Translations under genes and position numbers: made by a program
Shown here: positions 55,188-64,000 of the stretch, piece by piece
Position numbering within the stretch: the first letter of the stretch is position 1
Layout: every line of letters begins with the position of its first letter
Notes under the pieces: model-generated
Told to the model about the DNA's origin: nothing
Databases searched by the model: none
The model's input: the letters and a program-made list of their open reading frames with translations, nothing else
DNA from: Megaustenia siamemsis
Lineage: Eukaryota > Mollusca > Gastropoda > Stylommatophora > Ariophantidae
DNA: 64,000 nucleotides
NCBI GenBank assembly: GCA_032433765.1
Contig: JAVIAB010000124.1
Location: 70,977,746-71,041,745, forward strand
Direction of reading: 5' to 3'

Positions 55188-55373
55188 TCATTTCCCACTT
55201 TGCTTTTCAACTTCTGCTGTCTTTTTATCGATCAGTTTAATTTTTTCTCTTGCAGTGGCTATGCCCACTGACATTCCTGCTTCAACATGACGTTTTATAT
55301 TATCCCCGGACACTATTTTACAGACGTTTAGAAACACTGCTGACGATAAAGAGCTGCCTAATGATATCAACAA
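55188..55373 (-). CDS. unidentified minus-strand open frame
   Basis: Frame LSSAVFLNVCKIVSGDNIKR, HVEAGMSVGIATAREKIKLI, DKKTAEVEKQSGK then a stop. It looks coding-like but I cannot name a family. It lies between the Penelope remnant and a piggyBac remnant, so a transposon origin is as likely as a host exon. Confidence 0.25.
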   Translation of the reverse strand: MLISLGSSLSSAVFLNVCKIVSGDNIKRHVEAGMSVGIATAREKIKLIDKKTAEVEKQSGK

Positions 55374-55654
55374 TTTATCTAAATTAGCATATGTTAATAC
55401 AGTGACAATAGCATCTCATGTGACATTGACAATGACATGGGTGAGCTTAGTATTGCTAGCACTTCTAGATATAGAGCTGATGATATTCAAACTCTAAATG
55501 TTTCTGTTGATTCTCCACCTTGGTTGGAGTTTGGCTGATCCAAACAAAAAGGTTGGGAATCCACCAATGCACTAACAGTGGCATTATATGTAAAAACTGT
55601 AGGCAAGAATTAATTTTAGTTGATTTAGTTGATGCTTCAGCATTTTGCATGCCA

Positions 55655-56575
55655 GGAAGAATGACACAGAGGACAAACTGAAAATTAAGCCCTTTGTAAA
55701 ACTGGTACTTTCAAAATTTCTAGCACAATTTTATCCGTTTTCAAATCTGAGTGTAGATGAAAAGTGATATATAAAATATAAGACTACTGAATCTTCTAAT
55801 TACCATATCATAACATACAGCCTTTGTGATTCAGCATCAGGCTGCTCTTCTAACATATTTTGGTGAAGATACCTCACATGAGGGAGTTTAAGTACCCAGG
55901 CTCGTCATGCTGTCAGTGTTAAGACACACATCACATTTATGCAGACAGGTATTACACCAATACCGCTCTACCAGAATTACACCATTCAAAAGTGCCAGGA
56001 TTACACTGGCATGGTTAATGTCAATCGTGTTGGATTTCCACCAGAAATAAAAAACTAGACTGCTGGACAAACATACAGTACGTTGTTATGTGAAATAGTT
56101 CACAAAAATTATGCTGGTCTCTTGGAGAGGCCATGTGAAGTAACTGTCAACACCACACATGAAGTAAATGGGATAATAGAGATTGTGAAACCATGTATTG
56201 TCCAACAGTACAAAAATCTCACTGTCTGCATTTAAGCAGTAGCTGATTGATAGCCTGTTGTCAGTGACCAGCCTGTCATTACTTCTCCATCATGTAGGTT
56301 TGGATGAAAATCAAAGAACCTCCTTCTGAAAGGTCCATAGGAAACCATTTAGTCAATTTTTCTGAAGCCAAAAAACATTGTGCACAGTGTGCCAAAAAAA
56401 AAAATTTTTTTAATCAGAAGTTCTTTTGTACTTCATGTCCAAGTCACCCCCATCTTTGTGTAAAGGAGTGTTTCTATGATTATCACAAAAGAATTCTTTG
56501 CTTGATTCAACTAGTTATGTGTTTATTCTTATTTATCTTCTTTCTCCTCCTCTTCTTCTTCAACAGACCATCTTA
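55655..56575 (+). pseudogene. piggyBac-type transposase pseudogene
   Basis: Frames in order: KIKPFVKLVLSKFLAQFYPF and SNLSVDEK (the LS.DE acidic motif), later GMVNVNRVGFPPEIKN (matching G..R.NR.GFP), and a C-terminal cysteine-rich domain KHCAQCAKKKNFFNQKFFCT, then CPSHPHLCVKECFYDYHK. The middle is heavily degraded by stops and deletions. The cross-brace Cys pattern at the end is typical of piggyBac transposases. No TTAA-flanked terminal repeats were found around it. Confidence 0.8.
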
Positions 56576-56749
56576 GGTAGTCATTTTTTAAATTTCCTTT
56601 CTTGTGGCCAAATTTGTGTTCTTAGTTCTCTGTAAATTCACATAACATGCAAAAAAATGTTAATTCTGACACTGTATATTTCCTAAAGTGAAGGTATGTC
56701 TGAATTGTGTTTTCTTTCTCATTTCATGTATTAACTAAATCACTTAATT

Positions 56750-56940
56750 ATCAAATATTTATCCCATAACCTTGCTGATGGTTGGGGCACCATAGATATT
56801 TTAATAATTTTCTTCCAATCATATCGATTTAGAGCAGATAAACGACAAAGACATTCCTGTCCATTCTCTGATGTTATCCACACATCTTTTCTTTTGTCAT
56901 CCATGCCTTCTTTTGCCTGATACTGTACCTTGCATAATGA
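56750..56940 (-). mobile_element. LINE C-terminal scrap, other family
   Basis: A minus frame with KVQYQAKEGMDDKRKDVWIT, then RLSALNRYDWKKIIKISMVP and QPSARLWDK, the kind of GR.RK.W...EW...L.R..W end seen in RTE/CR1 LINEs. It abuts the 5' end of LINE C. Confidence 0.55.
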
Positions 56941-57516
56941 TTTTGGCAAGGTCTGTGAACCGTGTGATGTGTCCATATCAAATCAGTTTTCCTTCAGACA
57001 AAAGGGTGGAATACTGACACTTGTAAGGAACAATATTAATGCATGTCAGATTGAAGTGTATATGGATGGGGCGGAATATCAAATACTGCACCTCAGGACA
57101 GGAAATACAGACTTCATCTACTTAACTACTACTGTCCGAGTGACCACTAGCACTATACACAATTACATTAAAAGAAAGAATAATTGTATGTGGAGACTTT
57201 AACAGCCATTCACAGAGCTGGGGCTATGAACATATGGACAAGAGAGGTGAAGAGCTTGAAAATTGGCAGGATGACAATGGGCTTATACTATTAAACCAGG
57301 CAACAGATCCACCAACATTCTACTCCAGATCATGGCATACCACATCTACACCAGACCTTGCTTTCCATTCACCAGACCTGGATTGGAATATCACACGTAT
57401 TGTTGGGAAACAACTTGGAGGCAGCGACCACCGACCAGTCTTTTAGTGGTACAAAATAAGGCCACAGGGAGAGCAGCACTCTCTCCAGATGGAATTACAA
57501 AAAGGCAGACTGGAAA

Positions 57517-58743
57517 ATGTATCAACATTACACCAGTGTACTGACTAAAGATATAAATACAGATAGAGACATCAACAAAATAGTTGATGAATTCAGTAGA
57601 CTAATAATACAAGCTGCCAGTGAAACAATACCTAGAGGGGCACGGAAACACTACAAACCATACTGGAGTAGTGAACTAGAGCAACTGCACAATGACATGG
57701 AAACATCTCGAAAGCAAGCAGAAAATAACCCTTGCCAAGAACACCACAATAACTACCAGCATGCTAAAGCCAAATTTCAACGGGCTAAACTACAAGCCAG
57801 ACGGAGAAGCTGGAAAGAGAAAACAGAGTCCTTGAATCTTGAACGAGACACAAGAAAAGTGTGGAAGCTTGTAAAACAGCTGAATGATGAGGGTACAGAA
57901 AGGAACACCAAAATTACACTGAAGAAGGATGGAAACATTCTAACAGGTAAACATGCAGCAAATTACTTTGCAGACTCCTTTGCAAATGACAATAATATTG
58001 AAATTAGCCTAGAGAAACGACAAGAGACCCGTTTAAAACAACAAAATGCAAGACAAGAAGAGACCACACATGAAGTCATGGAAATACCCATTACACAAAG
58101 AGAGCTAGAGCTGGCAATATCCAAATTAAAAATGAAAAAGTCACCAGGCAGTGATGGAGTGTCCAATGAAATGATTAAGAACTTGGGAACTGCAGCTAAA
58201 GCAAAACTACTGCAGATCTACAACATTTGCTGGATCACAGGTAGAGTGCCACAGGCATGGAGAGAAGCAATTATGATACCATTACTAAAGCCAGGAAAAG
58301 ATGGTTCAACGACATCCAGCTATAGACCAATCAGCCTTACAAGCTGTTTGTGTAAAACAATGGAACGTATAATCAATCTCAGACTGCAGTGGTACCTGGA
58401 AAGTGAAAATCTCCTTGTCCCACAACAAGCAGGCTTTAGACAGTGTTACTCTACCGAAGATCAGGCAACCTATCTTTCCCAGGAAATTGAAGATGCGTTT
58501 CAAGAAAAGAAACTGGTACTAGCAGCATGGATAGACCTAAAGAAAGCATTTGATAAGGTATGGAAGGAAGGGCTTTTGAAGAAACTGAGAAATTATGGAG
58601 TAAATGGCAGGATGTACAAATGGGTCAAAGCATACCTGCATAACAGGAGAGCCAGAGTGCAACTGGATGGTCTTAAGAGTAAAAGGTCTTATTGCGCCAG
58701 GGCGTTCCACAGGGAGGGGTACTATCTCCAACACTTTTTCTGA
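57517..58743 (+). CDS. LINE C reverse transcriptase, N-terminal two thirds (408 codons, frameshifted end)
   Basis: This is the long intact segment of LINE C, from the linker after the endonuclease through the finger and palm A motif (AAWIDLKKAFDKV). The last 20 residues (SYCARAFHREGYYLQHFF) are out of frame because one A is missing in the AAAAGG run near 58,681; the true continuation LRQGVPQGGVLSPTLF is read in the next frame from 58,692. The paralogous piece at 5,037-6,371 has the extra A. Confidence 0.88.
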   Translation: MYQHYTSVLTKDINTDRDINKIVDEFSRLIIQAASETIPRGARKHYKPYWSSELEQLHNDMETSRKQAENNPCQEHHNNYQHAKAKFQRAKLQARRRSWKEKTESLNLERDTRKVWKLVKQLNDEGTERNTKITLKKDGNILTGKHAANYFADSFANDNNIEISLEKRQETRLKQQNARQEETTHEVMEIPITQRELELAISKLKMKKSPGSDGVSNEMIKNLGTAAKAKLLQIYNICWITGRVPQAWREAIMIPLLKPGKDGSTTSSYRPISLTSCLCKTMERIINLRLQWYLESENLLVPQQAGFRQCYSTEDQATYLSQEIEDAFQEKKLVLAAWIDLKKAFDKVWKEGLLKKLRNYGVNGRMYKWVKAYLHNRRARVQLDGLKSKRSYCARAFHREGYYLQHFF

Positions 58744-59366
58744 TCTACATCAATGACCTAGTTACTGAACTACCACATGGCATCAAAGTGGCAATGTATG
58801 CAGATGACTTGGTAATGTGGTGCACAGAGGAGTATGCAACAGTGGCCTCCAAATTGCTACAAAGAGCTATGAATGCACTGAATTCATGGACAAATAGATG
58901 GTGTATCAGCATCAATACAGACAAATGCAGTACTACACTTTTCACTCTCTCCCCAAAACAAAAAGCAGGAGCCATCTACATAAACAATGAGCCTGTGAAA
59001 GAAGACATACAAGCTACATATCTCGGAGTTACATTTGATAACAAACTATCTTGGAAACAGCAGATAAATAAGGCAACCCAAAAAGCAAGGAGGAAATTGG
59101 CTATTCTAAGAAAGTTGTGTGGAACCACATGGGGTGCGAGTGGGAAAATACTCAGTAAAGTTTACCAACAGAGTATACGCCCACATTTAGAATATGGATC
59201 ATCCGCATGGTGCTCAGCATCAAACACCACACTGCAAGAACTGGATAAAGTACAAAACCAGGCACTTAGGGTCATCACAGGAGCAATGAAATCAACACCA
59301 ATATTGGAGATGGAGAAATTGTGGAGGATACCAGCACTGAGAGAACGGAGGACACAAAGGTGCTGA
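58692..59366 (+). CDS. LINE C reverse transcriptase, C-terminal third
   Basis: It continues the polymerase with RQGVPQGGVLSPTLFLIYIN, the catalytic KVAMYADDLVMWC (near 58,795), NRWCISINTDKCSTTLF, YLGVTFDNKLSWKQQINKAT and the thumb HLEYGSSAWCSASNTTLQEL. It ends at a shift near 59,355, after which the connection to RNase H is in another frame. Confidence 0.88.
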   Translation: MRQGVPQGGVLSPTLFLIYINDLVTELPHGIKVAMYADDLVMWCTEEYATVASKLLQRAMNALNSWTNRWCISINTDKCSTTLFTLSPKQKAGAIYINNEPVKEDIQATYLGVTFDNKLSWKQQINKATQKARRKLAILRKLCGTTWGASGKILSKVYQQSIRPHLEYGSSAWCSASNTTLQELDKVQNQALRVITGAMKSTPILEMEKLWRIPALRERRTQRC

Positions 59367-59676
59367 TACAGGCAGAAAAATTTATGCATGCCGAGACATC
59401 CAATGAAGGACCGATTCCAAAATCTTGCATTGGGACGACTTAAGAGAAGCAGTTTTATCCACCAAGCCAAGCGTATTAGTAGACAAACACCAGACATGCC
59501 AAGAGTTGTTAACCCCTACTGCCCATACCAGAACAGACTCCCTGGACAGATGAATCAGGATTATCAGTTCAAATACGGACAGAAGTGAAAGGAATAGTTG
59601 ACAAAGAGGAACAGAATAGTCTACAGCGAAAAACAATAACTCTCAGTTTCCTGGATGAAGAATACCCACAAGACCT

Positions 59677-60441
59677 ATGGATCGTGTGTACACAGATGGA
59701 TCAGCACAGAATGCAGTAAAGAATGGGGGAGCAGGTGCATATATAGAGTACCCAAATAACACTAGGGATATGAATAAAATAGCAACAGGGAAATATTGTC
59801 ACAATTATGATGCAGAAATACAAGCAATAAAGTTGGCAATAGAAAAACTGCTGAACAGTAATCTTAGCCCACAGCCTGTAGTGTTTTTGACAGATGCAAG
59901 ATCAGTACTCCAGGCACTACAATCCAGAAAATTACCACATCTGCAGACCTTATTGACTGAACTCTGCAAGCACCACAGGGTTGCCCTGCAGTGGATCCCG
60001 TCTCACTGTGGAATACCAGGAAATGAGAAAGCAGATCAGTTGGCAAAGGAAGGTTCAACAGGCACACAACTAGATACACCAGTTACATACCATCATAAGA
60101 AACAGATAATCAAATCAATCAGAGGACCACAAGCCCCAAATCAGGATGCCTTTCATAATATGAATAGATATGAACAAGTTATCATTATACGCCTAAGAAC
60201 AGGACACAATCGACTCCATAGTCACATGTATACAAAATTCAAGATCGGCACATCAACTACTTGTACATGTGGACAGGCACCCCAGACTGCTGAACACATA
60301 CTTCAAGACTGCACTGAATATAGTAGACTGAGGAAAATCCATTGGCCCATAGATACAACACTACAGACAAAACTATATGGGCCACTGCAAGAATTACAAA
60401 AGACAGTAAAATTCATACAGGAAACGACATTGCTGATATAG
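59677..60441 (+). CDS. LINE C RNase H domain and C-terminus (254 codons)
   Basis: RNase H catalytic residues are all present: D in VYTDGSAQ, E in NYDAEIQAIKLAI, D in VVFLTDARSVLQAL and D in PSHCGIPGNEKADQLAKEGS. The C-terminal arm has RLRTGHNRLHSHMYTKF and the Cys-His pattern CTCGQAPQTAEHILQDC. The domain removes RNA from the RNA-DNA hybrid during target-primed reverse transcription. Its frame is intact here although the rest of the element is broken. Confidence 0.92.
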   Translation: MDRVYTDGSAQNAVKNGGAGAYIEYPNNTRDMNKIATGKYCHNYDAEIQAIKLAIEKLLNSNLSPQPVVFLTDARSVLQALQSRKLPHLQTLLTELCKHHRVALQWIPSHCGIPGNEKADQLAKEGSTGTQLDTPVTYHHKKQIIKSIRGPQAPNQDAFHNMNRYEQVIIIRLRTGHNRLHSHMYTKFKIGTSTTCTCGQAPQTAEHILQDCTEYSRLRKIHWPIDTTLQTKLYGPLQELQKTVKFIQETTLLI

Positions 60442-60475
60442 ACAATACTTCGAGCGAACGAAAGATAGATAGATA

Positions 60476-61150
60476 GTGATTCCCAAATTGGATTCCGAAA
60501 AAATAGAGGATGTACTGACACACTATTCACCCTAAAACAGCTAGCAGAAAAGTTAACAGAACACAAATCAAAATTTGTATATAACTTTCAGTGATCAAGA
60601 AAAATCATTTGACCAAGTAAACAGAGAACAACTATGTGGACAACATCTAACCAACAGTAAGCCAACTTCTAAACAACCTAACTAAAAGACTATATCAACA
60701 ACAGTCAGAACAGCAGCAGACTACACAGACCACTTTGAAGTTAGATGAGGAGTAAGACAGAGATGCGCACTATATCCACATATTGTTTATTACATACATG
60801 GACTACATATGCAAGTTAGCCAACCCATCAAAGACAGAGAAGATCAAAGAGTTTATATTTGCAGATGATCCAGCACTACATGGATATTTGGAAAAATAGA
60901 AGAACCACAAGAACACTTAAATAGAGATATAGATTAAATGTATTGGACGAATGACAGGAAACAGCCTGAGAGATAAGATCAGAAATGAAGAACTGAGAAA
61001 AAAAGCTAGGAATAACCTGCACCATAGAATATATAAAGAAACAACAGATAAATGGTTAGGCCATGTGAGAGAGCAGAAAGATTAAAACACAAAACGGGCC
61101 TTCAATTAACGTTGCAAGAATACCAAACCCAGGGGCCGACCACAAAAAAG
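60476..61150 (+). mobile_element. LINE E-type fragment, decayed
   Basis: It begins DSQIGFRKNRGCTDTLFTLK and QLAEKLTEH, then a broken DQVNREQLW-like palm and a remnant of the FADD box at 60,860. It ends with the LINE E block GAAACAGCCTGAGAGATAAG (60,958) and CCAAACCCAGGGGCCGACCA. It directly follows the LINE C tail, so LINE C may have inserted into it; the upstream half was not found. Confidence 0.7.
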
Positions 61151-61154
61151 GTGA

Positions 61155-61560
61155 AGGAAAGAAGAAGAAACATTGTAAAGAACTGGCTTCTTACAGAGGG
61201 AATTAAAACACTATGTCCACATGAAAAACACAGTGGACTGAAAAGAAGAATAATGAAAGGCATTATTCCACAAAAATGAGATGGGCAGACCAAGAAGGTG
61301 GTACGAGACATAAAAAAGACCTTGAACTTGACAACTGAAAAGGTGAGAATTCTAACAGAGACTCTTTCAGATTAGCTGTGATGAGTGCAACATTTGGCTT
61401 ATTTTTGTAATCAGTGCAGGATAGCCAGTCCCATGCCCAACCCTCCTTAGTCGCCTCTTACGAGCATGTCTGGTAGGAACAGTACAACAATTTTTTTTAC
61501 ACCCCTTTTGGAACCCAGCAGAGCATGGGCAATTTTTCAGGTCCGGCCCTCAATATATGA
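61155..61560 (+). mobile_element. other LINE 3' end and short repeat
   Basis: GRPRRWYET-like and LNLTTEKVRILTETLSD-like frames (61,280-61,375) are a LINE C-terminus. A stretch CCCTCCTTAGTCGCCTCTTA (61,441-61,460) is shared, diverged, with the repeat at 240-500. The family is not named. Confidence 0.5.
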
Positions 61561-61613
61561 AAGATTGCCCACCTCCGATTTAAGATAAACAAATGAACAA
61601 AGTATTGCACACC

Positions 61614-61791
61614 TTCTTTTTAAGTCTTTGGTTTTCCTTTTCCAACTCAAGACTCATTTCTGTATTTTGAGTTAGTGCATTTTTCTGCATTTCACTAAGT
61701 ACAGATTCAAGGCGCTGATTTTCCAACTCCAAGCGAAGGAGTTGGGTATGTGATGTCTCAGACAGCTGTTCAGATAAGGAAAACCCTATAT
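61614..61791 (-). CDS. CCDC88: CCDC88-family exon 1 of this window (with apparent frameshift)
   Basis: On the minus strand the acceptor reads TATCCACAG and the donor GTGTGC. The exon begins with two bases that finish a codon, then IGFSLSEQLSETSHTQLL and RLELENQRLESVLSEMQK, and ends LELEKENQRLKKK in phase 0. This matches the Girdin stretch with HEVNELTSSRLLKLEMENQ and KMEKENQRLSKKV. The frame breaks in the middle: the run of four A residues (plus-strand TTTT at 61,681-61,684) needs a fifth to join SEMQK to NALTQNTEMS. Without it a stop follows after two codons. With one base added, the length (179) fits the flanking phases. Exon identity is secure; the break is either a sequence error or a real lesion. 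Confidence 0.82.
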
Positions 61792-62735
61792 CTGTGGATA
61801 GACAAGATGACCAGCCTTATAGTCAATGACACTTAGCAATAATATAATGCAAAATTGTCAAGTGAACAACCGCTTATGGATATATTTAATTTATGTAATT
61901 ATGAAGCCTCCAATTTATGTATATTTCTTTCACTTGTCACTATTAAAACAACATTATCATCAAGTGTAAGTTACATCCAGGCATTTTTTCTGTCCAAATG
62001 CATTCTGGTAAACCATTATGACTTTAACAGTCTCAACATACAAATTAGAAATTTTAAAGTACCTGAAAACTAAAATTGCTGCAAGCTTACATTCTAATAT
62101 TATAGTTGTTGACAATGATAATATGAATGTAACTACATCAGAGCTTCAAAGGCATTGATATATTGCTACTTTCTTGTTTTTTTAGGATGGGAAGATAGAG
62201 TTCTGGTATATTTATACTTACCCTTAAATAAAAAATTAAAAAAAAAATAAAATAAAATAAAATAAAAAAAAAAAGCTTTAATTATATCAAATAGAAAAAC
62301 TTTTCTGACACATCTTCCACAGAACTCACTGTACCAGATAAAGAACTATGTAGGTACCTATACTAAACTCATTATTTATGATGGCACAGACAGTATGCCA
62401 AAAGAAATGTGATGACTGTTTCAGTGCAGGAAGATCTGCTGTGTGTGTATAATATATAGGGCTTTGGCATCTAGACAGACGGTTAGTAGCAAGCAATCAT
62501 GTTAAGTCTGTAGTATGGTAAAAGTGTCTTATGCTGGAGGCTGCTTTGCTGAACACCTTCTCTCATGGCTGAATCTGCCCATATTGGACAGACAGATCCG
62601 CAGAATGAACGAGATGTATTTGCCGTGCCTGGCCTTGTCTTATTTCTCCTGCTCCTTTTGTCTTCTGGATTTGATATCAGCATTGCCTTGAAAGTTATGC
62701 CATTTTTTTTATTTCTGTTTTTCAGGTGCTACAAT
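61792..62735. other. intron stretch without recognised gene
   Basis: Upstream of exon 1. Holds an A-rich AAAATAAAAT run at 62,228-62,275. An open frame on the plus strand at 62,565-62,918 is antisense to LINE G and not convincing. Confidence 0.45.
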
Positions 62736-63603
62736 TTACAGCTTGATTTCCCAGTTTCTTTCACTGATAGAGAATTCACTCAAGGAAGCCTTGCTAACAT
62801 TCTTATATCTCAGCATTGGTCTGCCCTTTGGTCTCTTTCCATCCTTAAGTTCGCTATACAATATTTGTTTGAGAATATGATTGTTTGCCATTCTTCTAAC
62901 ATGACCCAGCCACCTTAGTTTCCGACTCCTAAGTGTTGCCATGATGAATGGGAGTTTGGCTAGTTGTAAGACATTATAGTTGGTTACTTAGTCCTGCCAT
63001 TTGATGTTCATAATCTTTAGAATGTTGAGAATACCATGGACAGCTAAGAAGAGTAATGAAAATGTACTGAAAGAGGTCAAAGCAAAACGAGAGCTAATTT
63101 CTAATATTAGGAAGAAACAATCATCATTTTTGGCCATGTAATGAGAAGAGAACAACTGGAATATATTATAACAACTGGAAAAATTGAGGAACGAAGATAT
63201 AGAGGGAAGCAAAGAGAAAAATACCAGACAGCTTAAGAGAATGGCTTGGCAGAAGGTCAACAACAGAAATTATAAATAACTGTCAAGATCAAAAGTTGTG
63301 GAGAGACATAATCACCTATGCCAGCAGGCCCGGTACTTGATGATGAATCTTTAGAAGGCAACACACATGAAAGCTGTTTAACCTTTTCTTCTGCCCTGCA
63401 TAGGTAGTCCAAGTTTCTGATCCATATAGAAGTGTACAAAGCACACAACTTTTGTAAATTTTAATCTTAGTCCTGAGTGTTAGTTTGGTGTAGGCACAAG
63501 CTCTATCTTTAAGTTTACCAAATATAGAAGCTGCCTTTCCTATTCTGGAATTTATTTCTTCTTCAAGGGGACAAGAAGAGGCTGTATGCTTTGATAACCT
63601 CAA
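62736..63603 (-). mobile_element. LINE G 3' part, split by LINE A
   Basis: The minus frame begins EEEINSRIGKAASIFGKLKD, TLRTKIKIYKSCVLCTLLYG, SETWTTYAGQKKRLNSFHVC then CLLKI. It resumes after the insertion with LKIMNIKWQD, LRSRKLRWLGHVRRMANNHI and ILYSELKDGKRPKGRPMLRY. The family resembles the widespread LINEs ending in RLRWLGHV.RM. A LINE A fragment with its duplicated target interrupts it. Confidence 0.85.
63023..63345 (+). mobile_element. LINE A 3'-end fragment inserted in LINE G
   Basis: It starts inside MLRIPWTAKKSNENVLKEVK-like sequence and ends GPVLDDE-like with GGTACTTGATGATG. Flanking duplication AATCTTTAGAA lies at 63,012-63,022 and 63,346-63,356 (11 bp, perfect), both within LINE G. 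Confidence 0.92.
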
Positions 63604-64000
63604 GCAAGAAGAGGCTATATGCTTTGATAACCTGATGATGACTGCCCATTCCTAAAAACTTATCTAGCAGAACACAGACCAGTCACATGATACAGTAGAC
63701 AAGTTGAATACTACATGTAGATATACATTAAAAGATATAAATCATAAAGCCAGGTTTTAGTAACATAGAATTAGAATAGAGATTAGGGTGGAGATGATTG
63801 GTTATTAAGAGCAGGCTAAGATAGAAGGCAAGCTAAGAAGGAAAGATAAGACTAGAATAGCTTTTGACAATCTGGACCATGTTCAGTGAATGATCCAATA
63901 CTACAGAAAAGTCAAGCCAAGGATATGTGATAGCGGCATGTAGCGACAATAGTGCTTTTCTTTTTGTATCAAAATAATGAAGAATAACAGCAGGAAAAAC
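63604..64000. other. intron stretch without recognised content
   Basis: Starts with a short duplicate (AAGAAGAGGCT-TATGCTTTGATAACCT) at 63,576-63,633. The rest is AT-rich and unrecognised. Confidence 0.4.

Larger units (their letters stand above)
56950..60475 (+). mobile_element. LINE C, best copy (I/R1-like: endonuclease, RT, RNase H, GATA tail)
   Basis: Endonuclease part: KGGILTLVRNNINACQIEVY, then IVCGDFNSHSQSWGYEHMDK, TSTPDLAFHSPDLDW and GGSDHRPV (catalytic SDH). RT (57,517-59,366): SPGSDGVSNEMIKNLGTAAK, SYRPISLTSCLCKTMERIIN, WIDLKKAFDKVWKEGLLKKL, RQGVPQGGVLSPTLFLIYIN and YADDLVMWC. RNase H follows. The 3' end is TTCGAGCGAACGAAAGATAG then GATA repeats to 60,475. A one-base loss at 58,681 (KSKK, as seen in the 5.3-kb copy) and others break the frame. 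Overall it is the most complete RNase-H LINE in the window. Confidence 0.93.

Noticed and set aside
62565..62918. Plus-strand membrane-protein-like open frame
   Set aside because: Its second half is antisense to LINE G; the hydrophobic stretch comes from T-rich intron sequence.

Overview
The window is animal nuclear DNA. Coding sequence is broken into short exons by introns of 2.8 to 9.2 kb. The introns are AT-rich and filled with non-LTR retrotransposons, tRNA-derived SINEs, DNA transposons, a Penelope-like element and tandem arrays. I see no operon structure and no bacterial signals. An invertebrate is most likely, because one CCDC88-type gene sits among many RTE-like and I-like LINEs. A mollusc or other lophotrochozoan is plausible but the sequence alone does not prove it. 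The one host gene I can support lies on the minus strand and runs through the whole window. Eleven internal exons (61,791 down to 3,436) encode about 660 residues of continuous coiled coil that match, in order, the central rod of the Girdin/Daple (CCDC88) family. All eleven have GT/AG splice sites and every intron phase fits the next exon. Two exons carry an apparent one-base deletion (near 61,681 and 45,975); these are either assembly errors or real lesions. The 5' (Hook-like) and 3' (GBA motif, C-terminal) parts of the gene lie outside the window. The rest is mobile DNA in the introns. LINE families A and B are RTE-like, with an apurinic endonuclease and reverse transcriptase but no RNase H, and their stop codon is the first unit of a (TGA)n tail. 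LINE C is I/R1-like, with endonuclease, reverse transcriptase, RNase H and a (GATA)n tail; its best copy is 56,950-60,475. LINE D is a fragment with a (GATA)n tail, LINE E is a separate reverse transcriptase family, and LINEs H and I are RNase-H-bearing. Further items are two copies of a tRNA-derived SINE, a DDE transposon with about 105-bp terminal repeats (35,818-37,925), a TTAA-flanked piggyBac-like family in long and short forms, a decayed piggyBac transposase, and a Penelope-like GIY-YIG remnant. Layout by region: 0-10 kb holds LINE remnants around exons 11 and 10. 10-15.5 kb is a LINE B/LINE A/SINE nest. 15.5-22.3 kb holds TTAA-element copies and exons 9 and 8. 23.8-25.3 kb is LINE H with an expanded (AATAG)24 tail. 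26.5-30.6 kb holds exons 7 and 6, a LINE A copy and a 24-bp minisatellite. 33.9-35.05 kb is a 44-bp minisatellite of 26 units. 35.8-41.8 kb holds the DDE transposon beside exon 5, LINE I split by a TTAA MITE, and exon 4. 42.5-48.5 kb is mixed debris with exon 3 and the second SINE. 48.5-52.35 kb is a near full-length LINE B split by LINE D. 53-64 kb holds exon 2, the Penelope and piggyBac remnants, LINE C, exon 1 and a LINE G split by LINE A. The most useful feature of the window is its set of dated insertions. At least six elements sit inside other elements with recognisable target duplications, so their order of arrival and exact ends can be read from this sequence alone.
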